64,000 nt of DNA from Microglena sp. YARC (GCA_022414725.1 CM039462.1:129649113-129713112); one strand, 5' to 3'. Numbered from the stretch's first letter, positions 41,921 to 53,200 are shown. The notes: generated by a model not told the origin, from the letters alone. Numbers and translations are program-made.

Positions 41921-42035
41921 CCCCCGTGCGATAGCTACGGAAACAAGGAGTGTGACAGGGTTTGAACTCAGACCGATTATAGACTTATGCCCTTTAGGTC
42001 TCTACACCGATTCTTTTACGACTTGCCAAGGACCG
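41921..42035 (-). mobile_element. SINE family 2 (tRNA-like)
   Basis: On the minus strand: A-box-like 'tcggtgtagagacc' (reverse complement near 42001-42014), B-box-like 'gagttcaaaccctg' (near 41959-41972) and then 'ccgtagctatcgcacggggg'. A second copy with the same order is at 53700-53800. No target duplication was identified. Confidence 0.5.
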
Positions 42036-42104
42036 ATGGATTCTGTTGCTGCATGGTGACAAACGGGTATGGCTAAACTAGCCAGAAATGCCCCCCAGAA
42101 CTGT

Positions 42105-42475
42105 CGTCGGTGCATCCCCATAACAGCTGAGAATCAGTTGCAGGTGCAAGCTGGGTGCAGCTTGCGAGCGGTGGTGTTAGTCTTCAGTCGTGCAGTCGCT
42201 CATAGTGGAATTGGGAGACCACAACTGGTATATGTGCATCCCCATAACAGCTGCAACATAGTGGCAGGTGCAGGCTGGGTGCAGTTTGCGAGCGGTGGTG
42301 TTTGTCTAGAGTCCTGCAGGCGCTCATAGTGGAGTCGTGAGACCACAACTGGTACCGGTGCATCCCCATTGCAGCTGCAATACAGCAGCAGGTGCAGTTA
42401 GCAAGCGGTGTTGTTTGCATTCGGTCCTCCAGTCGCTGACAGTGGAATTGGGAGACCAGTTTCGGTGCCAAACTG
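42105..42475. repeat. ~124-bp tandem repeat, three copies
   Basis: 'gtgcatccccataacagctg' recurs near 42110, 42234 and 42358, with 'gagcggtggtgtt' and 'gagaccacaactggta'. A shorter duplication follows at 42466-42560 ('ggtgccaaactgtcattac'). No coding signal. Confidence 0.75.
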
Positions 42476-42660
42476 TCATTACATTACATTACGTTGTCAG
42501 AGACAGGCCATAGCCATATCTGGTGCCAAACTTTCATTACGTTAAATTAAGTTGTCATAAACAGGCCATAGCCGCTAGTTGGGTGCATCACCACTATCAT
42601 AATTAGCCTTAGTTGACCCAGACAAGCCCGCTCCTCAACAACCGGGGGGTCTCCCAAAAC

Positions 42661-42860
42661 GTATTGATAACGCCTGGTGGGGCGTGGTAATAAGGGAGCC
42701 CTGTCTTACGGCCGTAGGGAACGGGCTGCTACTTTACCTGGACAAAGCTACCATGGCGGTTGACAGCGACTGCGAACATTAAGGCATACCCGTGGGGATT
42801 CAAACCCGGCACCTATGTCGTTCAAGGAGCTCTGCCATTGAGCCATTCGTTGAACACGAA
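42661..42860 (-). mobile_element. SINE family 1, head type II
   Basis: Minus strand. The head has A box TGGCTCAATGGCAGAGCTC (from 42827-42845) and B box GGGTTTGAATCC (near 42796-42808), unlike type I, but the tail 'attgataacgcctggtgggg' is shared. It reads like a tRNA of the Ala/Asn/Phe type fused to the family tail; the body after the B box is SINE, not a tRNA acceptor stem. Confidence 0.75.
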
Positions 42861-43041
42861 TGGTTCTCCCAGCTATCCTTAGCATGTATGTGTCAGCGTA
42901 TACTACTGGGACACGAGAGACAATTGGCACTGTACGAATTGCGTGAATGTGATCTGATTGGTACTGTACGAATGTTACAGTCCAGAGGTATCCAACCAGG
43001 CTATGTGTACTTGGCCAACCCAGAATAATCCATATAAACTC

Positions 43042-43251
43042 AAGGTAATGATAACGCCTGGTGGGGCGTGGTGTTAAGGGAGCCCGTTGTACGCGGGTGG
43101 GGAGCGGTCTCCTACCTCAGCTGGATAAGCTACCATCGCGGTTGACGACCTGCAACGCCAAGAGCGGTCGAAGGGGGAGTCGAACCCCCGACTCTTTGTC
43201 CTCCAGCAATCTGGCCTACCACTAGACCATTGTATCTCACTGAGAGGGGCT
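43042..43251 (-). mobile_element. SINE family 1, head type I, intact boxes, 10-bp target duplication
   Basis: Flanked by ATATAAACTC at 43032-43041 and 43252-43261. Minus strand: A box TGGTCTAGTGGTAGGCCA (43212-43229), B box GGTTCGACTCC (43176-43186, perfect match to the GGTTCGANNCC consensus), then the body and tail ending 'ccaggcgttatcattacc'. This is the best-preserved copy in the window. Confidence 0.9.
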
Positions 43252-43419
43252 ATATAAACTCTAGGTTACTAGGAGGAGCTAATTGAATCCAGCGTAGCTA
43301 AAAAAGCCAGCCCAATTTGTTGAGAGGTTGGAGCGGCAAGTTGATGGATTCAGTGTGTATGTATCACTGTGACCAACACAAGCACCCCGGATGCGTACCT
43401 TCTTTGTAATGAGCGTGTT

Positions 43420-43690
43420 GCATTGCCTTGGGTTTGCCTTGGATTTGCCTTGGGTTGTTGCAATGCCTTGGGTTTGCCTTTGCCTTGGGTTGTTACAATG
43501 CCTTGGGGTTGCCTTGGATTTGCCTTGGGTTGTTGCATTGCCTTGGGTTGTTGCATTGCCTTGGGTTTGCCTTTGCCTTGGGTTGTTGCATTGCCTTGGG
43601 TTCGCCTTTGCCTTGGGTTGTTGCATTGCCTTGGGTTCGCCTAGTTTTGCCTTGCCTTTGCTTTGCCTTTGACTTGGGTTTTCGTTGCAT
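43420..43690. repeat. TTGCCTTGGG minisatellite
   Basis: About 20 units of 'gccttgggtttgcc' and 'ccttgggttgttgcattg' types. The coherent-looking frames on both strands are repeat shadows. Confidence 0.85.
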
Positions 43691-43884
43691 TGCCACAACC
43701 AAGATTGGGTTGGGCTGTTGCATGGTTTTTCAGGCCTTCTGGACTTCCCACCGTCTTCCAATGCCAATTTCCCCTGTGCAATACCCACGGAAACCTGGGA
43801 GCCAAATGTGTTGATTAGACATTTGAAATACTTGTGCACGTCCTGTAAACCTTATTCGTGAGGTACAAGTTGCGTTGCCTTATC

Positions 43885-44090
43885 TTGCATGCACCTAGTA
43901 CATCTAAATTCACATCTTGCCTGCTTCGTTACATGCACATTGCATTGCATTATATTGCCTTCACCTTATACATACAAATGCACATCTTGCCTGATTTGTT
44001 ACATGCACATTGCATTGCATTATATTGCCTGCACCTTATACATACAAATGCACATCTTGCCTGATTTGGAAGGTACAAGTTGCATTGCCG
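43885..44090. repeat. ~73-bp tandem repeat, about three copies
   Basis: 'cacatcttgcctgatttgtt' 'acatgcacattgcattgcat' 'tatattgcctgcaccttata' repeats at about 43911, 43981 and 44050. Confidence 0.75.
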
Positions 44091-44339
44091 TATCTTTAGG
44101 GAAAGGCTAAGTTAGTTCATATTAATGAATTCATAATATTAGTGATTGTTAGTTCGTATTAGACTGGGGAGCCGTCTCACCAGATTTTTTGAATTCTTTG
44201 AAAAGCTAATATTGTTGTGACACTATAATACTACGGTATTAGGTCATCTTAGTTGTTCAAACACTAATATAAGATGCCGTCCCCTACTTATCTTACCTGC
44301 AATTTGCGCATACTATATGCCAGGGTATCGGTTGGGTAC

Positions 44340-44437
44340 TCGGTTGGTTAATAAATGAATAGTATGCCTTATTAAGAGGCGTTGTGTGGTGGGGGCCAGC
44401 TCGTTTACTTGCACTGGGGGCATTGGGGCAACCACCA
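44340..44437 (-). mobile_element. Short dispersed element with 9-bp target duplication
   Basis: Flanked by GTTGGGTAC at 44331-44339 and 44438-44446. Contains 'aataaatgaatagtatgcc' and 'cttgcactgggggcattgg', related to the three tandem copies at 32449-32730 and to 15219-15270. It is too short to show Pol III boxes clearly. Confidence 0.55.
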
Positions 44438-44633
44438 GTTGGGTACCCAATAAGTGTAAGACTCGTGGTTGTACGGAATCAAACAACGAGCCGATATCAA
44501 ACAAAAGAACAAGCGGGCTGCATATAAGAATGTAGTAGTATCCAGTACTGCACTTAGCACTGCAATACACAGTGGACTACAACAGAACTGCATCTAAGAA
44601 AGCAATTTATTCTGGGCATTGTGCAATGAAAGT

Positions 44634-44765
44634 AATGATAACGCCTGGTGGGGCGTCCTATTAAGGGAGCCCCGTCTTATGGCGGTAGAAAACGGGCTGC
44701 TACTTTACCCGGACCCGGATGGTGGTGGAAAGCGACTGCCAGCACTAAAGCGCACCCGTAGTGTG
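44634..44765 (-). mobile_element. SINE family 1 fragment, head type II, truncated
   Basis: Starts 'taatgataacgcctggtggg' and follows the 42661 copy to 'gcgcacccgtagtg', then stops before the B box. Confidence 0.65.
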
Positions 44766-44865
44766 TATTAAAAGAAAACAACTGCTGCTGCATTCAGCGA
44801 TGGTGCTAATAATGAACAAACAAGAACGTCCCGTCCTCCTCCGCATGTAAGTAGGTTGCTTGAAC

Positions 44866-45310
44866 TTGAACTTGGTTACATGGATTCAGTCAGCAATTTG
44901 GCTGCTCGCCGTCTTCGGCAGTAAAAATATTATTACCAGGAAAATGTAAACTCGAACAAATCACTTTTTTCTTTTCTTCTTTTCCATTTTTCGATTTTCT
45001 TTTTTCCTTCTCTTCTTCTGAACGATAGAAACAGTAAAAAAAATCTTTTCATACCTAAAAAAAAAACTTGATCCAGTCTCTTCATACATTCGTATATGAA
45101 CAAAGGAAGCTTCTCTCGCCCTTGAACTTCTGGATTTCAAATCAGGTAACTGGGTTAACGAAGTTACACGGCTGCAGCCATCAATCAGCTGCTCGCCGAG
45201 TCGCCGTCTTTGGCAGTAACATAAAAAAATCAAATGTAACTTGAACTTGATCTTGGTTACATAGCTTTAGCCAGCAATTTGGCTGCTCCCCGTCCTTGGC
45301 AGTAAAAATA
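44866..45310. repeat. Three copies of a ~70-bp dispersed repeat
   Basis: 'cagcaatttggctgctcgcc' 'gtcttcggcagtaaaaat' occurs near 44890, 45180 and 45265, with relatives at 41710 and 58745. The stretch between is A/T-rich with poly-T runs. No gene is seen. Confidence 0.6.
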
Positions 45311-45474
45311 AATACCAGGAAATGTAAACACGCACATTGTTTTCAAAATTACAAATAATTGAAGCCAAATGAATCAATATTGAAAGAGATAGAAATCACG
45401 ATAATACCGTGCTCTATTATTGTACGATTTATCTCCATATATCGGCGACCCGCCCTAATGTAGGCCCACCAGGC

Positions 45475-45620
45475 CCATCTGTAGTAATCCCCAAGCTTCC
45501 AAGGCTTTGGAGGAACCCTTACGAAAACGAACCCCCGACCTTCGTTCGACATGACACACTACGTGCCTCACCACTGGGACCAGGGATTGCTGGACCCCTC
45601 GACCACGCTGACGGATGACT
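45475..45620 (-). mobile_element. Possible third tRNA-derived SINE
   Basis: Minus strand: A-box-like TGGTCCCAGTGGTGAGGC (reverse complement near 45566-45583), B-box-like GGGGGTTCGTTTTCG (near 45522-45536). Box spacing is about right for a tRNA. The + strand frame through here is probably a shadow. Confidence 0.4.
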
Positions 45621-46985
45621 TTGAGCGAATTTGGAAAGTATATCACGATATCAGTACGATATCAGTTCGCCACACAGCACGATATATCGTACGATCAACA
45701 CGATAACCGGAAATATGGTACGATGTCAGTTCACGTTATCGAGTTAATATCTGCTCAATGATGCGAACAGCTTCTTTCTTGCACGATTCTGCCGTCGAAG
45801 CCTCGTTTTATTGCGGAGGTGCAGGATCCTCGTTATTAGCCTCGTTTCGAACAGTGCACCCCCCTACTTCTTCGTCTGAAACTCGATACTGGAGAGGCTT
45901 CGTTCTCAGCCTCGTTCTTAATGGGCTAAGCATACTACGCCTCGCCTCGTGAACTTGTCTTGTTTGAATGAGACTGGATGTGCTTGATAGCATGCGAGTT
46001 GTGGAGTCACTGGGTCAGGGGGGTGTCAATGATTATAAACACGGGTCGGAGAAGAGAATGAATTGAGCGCAAATGCGCAGAATTTTGCAAGAAAGAAAGG
46101 AAGCTGTTTCTCCCCCCTTGCTCCCCTCTTCTCAAGCGCCTGCGCCTGGAGCTAGCCGGCAAATAAATGTTATGTGGCGGTGTACAATCTATGAGCTGGC
46201 ACGTCGGTCACTCCTCCTGAACGGCCGATGCGGCGAAGTCATATTCAAGTTGGAAACACTACCAGTTGCTGATCGCTAGTTTGCACCCTCCCAGCATATA
46301 AGTATATTCTACCCAGATGGATTTGGTGTAGAAGTTGAGGAGGTCACCCATTAGATCTACACAAGCACAAAGCCAGGCCATTCCCAGCCCCTTACAGGCT
46401 GGCAAACCGACCCACAGCAGTCGGAACGAGCGGCAGAATCGCGCAGCTTCTGACAATTCAACTTCAGGCCATGTGATGGATGGAACAATTTGATGGCGAT
46501 ATTCCGATTCCTTGGCTCGATCTGTGCTCTGTGGAGCTCGCGGCAGTCACTTACGTACGATCGTTTACGCTCGGTACTTTTGGGCAGCTTTCTCCACAGG
46601 CCATGGTAGGGGATGGAACTACGAAGTGAATTTCGTAAAATGCTTTGCGTTTGCTTCTGCTTTTCATAGAGACATCGGAAAAGAATGAACTCAACATCGG
46701 AAAAGAATGAACTCAACCCCGGAGCTACCCCCCCTCCCCCGAGCTACCCCCGACCCCGACCCCCCGGGTGTACCCCCCGTGCGCGCACGGGTTCCGAGGG
46801 TAATACGTCGGTGAAAACCTCAACGAAAACCAGGTGAGGGCGGGGGACTTGCATGTGCGTGGGATACAGTAAGATGTCCTATGCCAGCCTGTCTATCTTA
46901 CCAGCCTGTCTTGCCAGCCTTCCGAGGAAAAGGCGAAAGGGCGAACTAGTTCGTTAGCTAACGAGAAAGTGACGGTGATGGGGCT
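45621..46985. other. No gene recognised
   Basis: Mixed-composition sequence without recognisable domains. A small + frame (46073-46279) starts with ATG but resembles nothing I know. 46670-46720 holds a direct duplication of 'catcggaaaagaatgaactc'. Confidence 0.4.
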
Positions 46986-46991
46986 ACGGGC

Positions 46992-46999
46992 TATAAATA
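46992..46999 (+). promoter_or_regulatory. TATA-like box, possible promoter of the bHLH gene
   Basis: TATAAATA lies about 1.57 kb before the bHLH start codon. A good donor (aaag|gtgaga at 47476) and an acceptor just before the ATG (gcgtag at 48566) would allow a 5' UTR intron of ~1.09 kb. Inference only. Confidence 0.25.
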
Positions 47000-47476
47000 C
47001 CCATTGCCATACTGCCAGGTCTGCACACATTGCCGGACGCGTCCGCAGACGAAGGCCAGGACGAAGATCATGCATGCCGTAGCGTCCATGCATCCATGCG
47101 TGGTGGGGGCGATTTCGCAAAAAAAAATCTCCCAATAGAAATATAAATAGGAAACACGCACGTCGGCTTGACATAACATTTCGACCGAGGCAGAAATCTG
47201 CGCTAATTTAATAGCTAGCCGCACGTTAAACAGTACGAGTATAGTATGAGTGTACTGCAATGTACATGACATCATTCATGTGGGTGTCAGCTGAACCACA
47301 AAACCGCGACCGTCCCAGACTAGAGGCAGGGTTATTCCTGGCCTGAACCAGTCTATATTCCTAGGACCCGCCATATTCCGCTAGTTGTTATTCAAGGCGA
47401 ACGATTATCAATTTCCAGATTTCTCCCTCTTTGAACGGAAGATCCTTCTCTCAGCGCTGTCTCGCGCCGAGTAAAG

Positions 47477-48566
47477 GTGAGAGTTGGCAATAGCCCGTGA
47501 GGCGCGTGCATCAGGTCCCGTGCCCCCAAGCGTCGTGGCCATGGCCACATGCCTGTATGTCCGGGCCACATGCGCATGCGTTTCTATCCGAATCCCTTTT
47601 TGTCTTGGCTTCTCACCCTCATTATCATCACAGCTACGGGTCAGTTGCGACTTCCCCTCCATCCTGAAGAGTTTCACTTGATTCATGTGCTAGTGTGTAG
47701 GAATCTGGTTCGCAGTCGCTTTCTTCCTTGCATTATTTACTTCCATCACTAAGCCGCCTTCATTGTCTGCTGCCTTCTGTCCCGGGGTGACCGGCGATGA
47801 TACATTTGTGATGCCTTGATTCTAGCTTGATTCTAGCTTCATCCATCCTACTTTCCGGCGATCTGCCTCATCCTTCTAGCCCTGCTGCCTCCAAGGATTG
47901 AGTTGCGAATACGTTTGGTTGCCGTATAGTATCTGCTGTTGCTCATGGGCATGGCTCGCGACCATCAGAGGAATATCCTTGTATATCCTACCGATTTGTC
48001 GTCATCAGCTTGTTCTTAATGGCAGTTATGCAATTTACTCTTTCGCGTTGTCGAGGTTTCCCCTTGTTCCGTGAGCATCTTCCGACGGTTGCAACTTCAG
48101 TCTACGCCAGTTGAACCCTTGTCTCTCGGTGTAGCGCGATATCGCACTGGCCTTAGCTGATTCAATCGGCTTCTCGAAGGTCCTGCGCTTCTCCTCGTGG
48201 TCATACCTGCTCTTAATATTAGCACCGAACCTTGCTCGATCGCTCGCACTGTCTTGTTGCCTGTCTATAAGCTTTTCTCGACGTCTCTGGACGTCTTTCT
48301 CGAAGTCTTTCCCTCGGCTGCGCTGGCACCTTGCAACGTCTAGCGCCAACTTAGCTACCACCACCCCCAGCCCGTTCAATTTTGTTCACGGTTTTCTTTC
48401 AGTTCTGATTAACCTCGATGAACTAGCTGGCCTTCGTTACTCTTCCTGTTGTTGTCCCCCCACCCCCCCACCCCCCACCCCCCACCCCACAGACACACAC
48501 CGCACACCCCTCACCCCCCGCGCACACCCCTCACCCCCACCCCCCACCCCCCTTCTCTGCGCGTAG
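47477..48566 (+). other. Possible 5' UTR intron of the bHLH gene
   Basis: Donor AAAG|GTGAGAG at 47476/47477; acceptor after a C-rich pyrimidine tract at 48566, two bases before the start codon. There is no coding signal on the + strand. A 114-codon minus-strand frame (48035-48379) has no ATG. Confidence 0.3.
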
Positions 48567-48568
48567 TA

Positions 48569-49103
48569 ATGGAAGATACCACAATGATGCACGACCCCGT
48601 CTTGGAGGATTGGATTTCAATGCTCGTTCCAGATGAGCAACAGTGGGGCGATGCCCCCATGAACAAGAAGCGGGCTTCCTACGGGGTCACTTTGCTTCCC
48701 CCTTCTGGTGCGCCTGTGCGCCACTGCGAAGGCGCCAACGTGGTTTTTAACGAGCAGGTCGCCTACGATAACCAGCCCCCCAGCAAGGGTAGCGTCCAGC
48801 CCCGCGTCAAGGTCCAATGTCCCGACGCTAATGACGGATGCAGCTCCAAGAGCGATTCGGAGGAAGCAGGCTTGAGCGGTGAGCACTTCATGCAGGCCAG
48901 CCAAAGGCGTAAGAGGAGGACTAAGTCTGCCAGGTCTCAGCCTTCAGACGACTGCTGCTCTGACGAAGATGCGTATGGTGCCAAGGGGCCTATCAGCCAC
49001 TCCACTGTGGAGAAGCAACGCAGAGACAGGCTTAACCTTCTGATTGAGGACTTGGCCCAGCAAGTCCCCCCCGCCGACTCCAAGTACAAGTCTGATGGTA
49101 CAG
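48569..49103 (+). CDS. bHLH-ACT transcription factor, exon 1
   Basis: First ATG after an acceptor-like 'gcgcgtag', chosen because the open frame further upstream is a C-rich repeat with no ATG. Residues 1-178 of 368. The basic region and helix 1 are ISHSTVEKQRRDRLNLLIED at 142-161. His144, Glu148 and Arg152 are the H-E-R triad that reads the E-box/G-box (CACGTG) in this family. The N-terminal part is Ser/Asp-rich with a Lys/Arg cluster (RRKRRTKSAR), a likely nuclear signal. Exon ends in the loop, phase 1, at 'ggtacag' before gtgggt. Confidence 0.9.
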
Positions 49104-49500
49104 GTGGGTAACCGATTCTGTCTGCTGTGCATCTAGCCCCCTGCTGTTCCTTCTGTTATGATCTTGGCCACATAGCTTGAACTGATAAGCTCAAATGTGC
49201 AGGGCAGTGACTCAAATGCAGACAGCTTCCTACTCCTCTTGTCCAGCTTCCTTGCCCCATCTCCCTCCTCCCTAGCATGATTTCCCTCTTCCCTTGCCTC
49301 ATCTCCCTCATCCCTTAAGCTTATCCCTTCCGCTCCTCCCGTGCCTGATCTCCCTCCTCCCTTTTGCTCCTCCCTCCTCCCTTGCCTGATCTCCCTCCTC
49401 CCTTGCGCTCCTCCCTTGCCTGATCTCCCTCCTCTCTTGCGCTCCTCCCTTGCCTGATATCCTTCCTTCCTTGCGCTCCTCCCCTGCCTGCTCCTTGCAG
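49104..49500 (+). other. bHLH gene intron with pyrimidine repeat
   Basis: 397 bp, GT..AG, phase 1. The 3' two-thirds is a tandem array of 'cttgcctgatctccctcctc' units (about eight), ending 'tgctccttgcag'. It is the same acceptor-side array habit as the large gene, but without visible exon sequence in the unit. Confidence 0.85.
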
Positions 49501-50072
49501 CTACCGTACGCCGTCCCAAGCACATTATTCTATCGGATACCTTGAATCTCCTCACGCTACTCAAAGACAAGCTCAAGAGCTACGATTACATGGTCAAGCC
49601 AGAGCCCGAAGCCATGGACCAATTCCAAGGCTCATGCGAAAACGCAAGGGGGCTTCAAGCAGCGGGCTCTCTGCCTTCCCTCCAGCTTCCTCTTCCCATC
49701 GGCTCCACCCGGCTGATGAGCGGCATGGGCGTGCTGGTTGAGATGGGCTTGGACTCCATCTGGCGCATCAACGTACACTGCAGAGATCGCAAGGGCCTCT
49801 TGGCCGACATCTTTGATGCCCTCAGGCTGATGCCGCTCAGCATCCTCGCTGCCTCTGTCGTCACCAGCCCCGAGGGTGTGGTGCAAAACGTGTTGGAAGT
49901 CAAAGTGGAGCACCCTGACCTTACTCCAGAGGACATTGAGTTCTCCTTGAACAGCACCCTCGCCACCATTTATGGCCAGCACCCCGATGCTGGTGCTGGT
50001 GGTGGTGCTGGGTCCCTTGAGGAGCAGTACGTGGCTGGCGGCGAGCAGCAAGCAAAGAGAGCGCGCATGTGA
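49501..50072 (+). CDS. bHLH-ACT transcription factor, exon 2
   Basis: Residues 179-368. Starts ATVRRPKHIILSDTLNLLTL: the RRPKH basic link and helix 2 of the bHLH (about 186-208). An ACT-like domain spans about 258-332 (VEMGLDSIWRINVHCRDRKG, LLADIFDALRLMPLSI), the fold that many plant bHLH proteins use for dimerisation, here with the typical R-x-G-LLAxI core. The C-terminal tail is Gly/Ala-rich and ends KRARM then TGA. The RRPKH-type helix 2 is known from plant and green-algal bHLH groups. Function is DNA-binding regulation in the nucleus; the target process is not inferable. Confidence 0.9.
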
Positions 50073-50160
50073 GCAGTACGCGGCTGGTGCTGGTTCCGTT
50101 GGGGAGCAGTACGTGGCTGGGGGTGAGCAGCAAGCACAGAGAGCGCGCATGTTTGTGTAA
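50073..50160 (+). pseudogene. Tandem copy of the bHLH C-terminal coding end
   Basis: Directly after the stop, the last ~85 coding bases recur ('gcagtacgcggctggtgctg', 'gagcagcaagcacagagagc', 'gcgcatg'), in a different frame, ending TTTGTGTAA. It is an exon-end duplication like those of the large gene. A single base lost or gained before the stop would extend the protein with a second EQYVAGGEQQA block. Confidence 0.8.
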
Positions 50161-50189
50161 CTTTGTCTGGCACTGTCTTGACATGTTCT

Positions 50190-51070
50190 GTCTTGCTGGA
50201 TATGGCAGTTCCTTTACCAAGCTCTGCCTTAAGCCTTTTGAAAAATAAAAGTCATGGTGGAGGGGGTTCTCTGTCTCTCCCACACTTTCTCCAACTGTGT
50301 GGGGATGTCCTGTCTTACTTGATAGGGGAGTTTCTTTATCCAGCTTTGCCTCAAGCGATTTGGAAATGTCAAATCTTACCAGCAAGGGCCTTACCCCTTC
50401 CATGTGAATGATTTCACGAAAACTATATTACACAAACCGTCACGGTTGTTTTGACATTTCCTGTCTTGCCTCATAGGAGTGTTTCAATATCCAGCTCCGC
50501 CTCAAGTGATTCGAAAATGTCAAGTCATGCCAGTAAGGGCCTTACCTCTTCCATGCGGACGATTTTCTGTAAACTATATTACTTAAACCATTACAGTTTG
50601 TTTTACATTTTCTGTCTTGATAGGGGTGTTGCTTTTTCCAGCTCTGCCTGCAGCGATTCGAAAATGGCAAGTCATGCCAGTAAGGGCCTTACCTCTTCCA
50701 TGCGTACAATTTCCCATAAAACTATAGTACACAAACTGTTATTTCGCTTTTCCCAGATTGCATGGTGCAGCCCCTTGATAGATCCCCTGAGGGACGTCTG
50801 CGCCCTCTGGTAGCTCCAAATCACAATAAGCAAAGTACCCTCTGGGGCTTCTTAAAACGGCCAGAACCGGCTGGGCATAGTTAGTTTTACATTTTCTGTC
50901 TTGCTTGATAGGGGTGTTGCTTTCTCCAGCTCTGCCTGCAGCGATTTGAAAGTGTCAAGTCCTATCAGCAAGGGCCTTACCCCTTTCATGCGAATGATTC
51001 CATGTGTACTAGATAACACAAACCGGTACAGTTTGTTTTACATTTTCTGTCCCGCGGTACATGGTCTCTC
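50190..51070. repeat. ~150-280-bp tandem repeats downstream of bHLH gene
   Basis: Five copies of a unit with 'gataggggtgttgctttctc' 'cagctctgcctcaagcgatt' and 'aagggccttacctcttccat', near 50210, 50325, 50475, 50625 and 50915. Probably amplified 3' UTR or downstream sequence. 'aaaaataaaa' at 50240-50249 may contain the polyadenylation signal. Confidence 0.7.
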
Positions 51071-51359
51071 TTTATCTTGCTCTAACTAAGGGAGCTGCTT
51101 AGAAGCAGCTACGTGTAGCCCCCCAAAGAAACAGTGGCTCTAGACAGAGCAGGTTAAAAAGACACCCCTATGCAACTAGACTGCCTGCTGTCTTGTTGCT
51201 CTGCAGCCTGCTGTCGTGTTGCTCTGCAGCCTAGAAAATGTTCAGCTCCCGTATACTAGTATTCTATTATATCAACCGAGTAGTTTGGAACAATGGGCTT
51301 AGGTAAGTTTTTTTACGACTTAGCCCGTCGTTCCAAGCTATGATGGTTATCTGTTTGCA

Positions 51360-51740
51360 GTCTATTCAAGAGGGTGTGGGTCATGAACCGCCTTCTTAAT
51401 TATTTTGTGTAGTGTATTCAAGGGGGATTGGTATCCATACGGTCCTATCCATCCATCCCCATCCATTCCTATCCATACGGACATATCCATCCATTCATGG
51501 TGTGGGACATGGACCGCCTTCTAAATTATTTTTTGCAGCGAATTCGAGTGGGATTGGGATGAGTATGAGATCAGCCGTCTCAATTATCGTCCGCAGTGAA
51601 TTTAACGGGGATTGGGATGAGTACGAGATCAGCCGTCTCAATTATCGTCCGCAGTGAATTTAATGGGGATTGGGATGAGTACGAGATCAGCCGTCTCAAT
51701 TATCGTTCGCAGTGAATTTAACGGGGATTGGATGAGGACG
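51360..51740. repeat. 59-bp tandem repeat
   Basis: 'gaatttaacggggattggga' 'tgagtacgagatcagccgtc' 'tcaattatcgtccgcagt' repeats about four times from 51530; weaker relatives lie at 51360-51500. 51071-51359 has no gene signal. Confidence 0.75.
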
Positions 51741-51819
51741 AGAACAGCTGTCCCCTAGACTTGAACCTTGACCCCACCCAGACCCTACAATCCCCTAAAA
51801 CCTAGATCAAGTAAGCTTT

Positions 51820-53200
51820 GCAGGCAATTCTTTTATTTATGGCAGTACTTGTAGCTAAGTACTACATTACAGTACATTTCAAGTGCCAAATTACAATACA
51901 GTACAATATTGAATGCCCCCCCTTACCCCCCCCCCCCCCCCCCAAATTACAGTACAGTGCATTAGAAGTGCTACATTCTATTACGCAGCTAGGTGTTTTG
52001 GAGGCGCTGTGTTCCATTACGTTAGGGCGTCCTCTGTGGGTCTTGGTGTCTCTTGCTGTACGTTAGGGCGTCCCCTGTGGGTCTTGGTGTCGCTTGCTGT
52101 ACGTGCTGAGCTCTTTGGGGGTTGCTGTTTTCGGCAATATAGCTGTTAGTAGCACCCCGAAGGCTACTGAGAAGACCGTGGTGCTACATTAAAATACTTG
52201 TTAGTTTCCTCAACAAATCCCTGATTGGCATGATGATGTGGACGTCCGCCTCAATAATAAACTCGTTCGTATCCATAAAAATCCCTGATTAGGTTGGGGA
52301 CGTGGACATGTTTTGGAGCAGAACAGCTGGTAGTGGCGCACCATGAGGTACTAGGTAGACCATGGTGCTTTGTTATGGCCATTTGTGTTCACAGTTTTGG
52401 AGCAAAATAGCTGCTAGTTGCACCCCAGAGATACATTACATCACAGTGCATTATAAGTGCTTCATTATATTATGCAGCTTGATGTTTTTGAGGTTCTGCG
52501 CTAGAGTTCTTAGGGGTTGCTGTCTGGGGGGAAAATAGCTGCTAGTAGCACCCTGGAGGTACATGACATCACAGTACATTACATTACAAGTGCTACATTA
52601 TATTACGCAGCTTGATGTTTAAGAGGTGCTGCAGTGCAGTCCTTAGGGGTTGCTGTCTGCGGGCAAAATAGCTGCCAGTAGCACCCTGGAGGTTCATTAC
52701 TGTACATTACAAGTGCTACATTATATTACGCAGCTTGATGTTTAAGAGGTGCTGCAGTGCAGTCCTTAGGGGGGTGCTGTCTGGGGGCAAAATAGCTGCC
52801 AGTAGCACCCTGGAGGTACATCACAGTACATTACAAGTGCTACATTATATTACGCAGCTTGATGTTTAAGAGGTGCTGCAGTGCAGTCCTTAGGGGTTTC
52901 TGTCTGCGGGCAAAATAGCTGCCAGTAGCACCCTGGAGGTTCATTACTGTACATTACAAGTGCTACATTATATTACGCAGCTTGATGTTTAAGAGGTGCT
53001 GCAATGCAGTCCTTAGGGGGGTGCTGTCTGGGGGCAAAATAGCTGCCAGTAGCACCTCTGGAGGTACATGACATCGCAGTACATTACAAGTGCTACATTA
53101 TGTTACGCAGCTTGATGTTTTGGAGGTGCTGCGCTAGAGTCCTTAGGGGTTGCTGTTTGGGGGCAAAATAGCTGCCAGTTGCACCCCGAAGGCTACTAGT
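51820..53200. repeat. ~145-bp tandem repeat
   Basis: 'acattacaagtgctacatta' 'tattacgcagcttgatgttt' 'aagaggtgctgcagtgcagt' 'gcaaaatagctgccagtagc' recurs near 52440, 52580, 52695, 52815, 52945 and 53080. The first part (51820-52380) has looser relatives. Confidence 0.8.

Noticed and set aside
43176..43229. tRNA gene on the minus strand
   Set aside because: A and B boxes are good but there is no matching acceptor stem, and a common SINE body and tail with target duplication follow.
43279..43839. 186-codon minus-strand Gln/Lys/Asn-rich frame
   Set aside because: Shadow of the TTGCCTTGGG minisatellite.
46073..46279. 68-codon + frame with ATG
   Set aside because: Short, no recognisable domain, no splice or neighbour support.
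48035..48379. 114-codon minus-strand frame upstream of the bHLH gene
   Set aside because: No ATG (opens at TTG with an in-frame stop just before); it lies in the likely 5' UTR intron.
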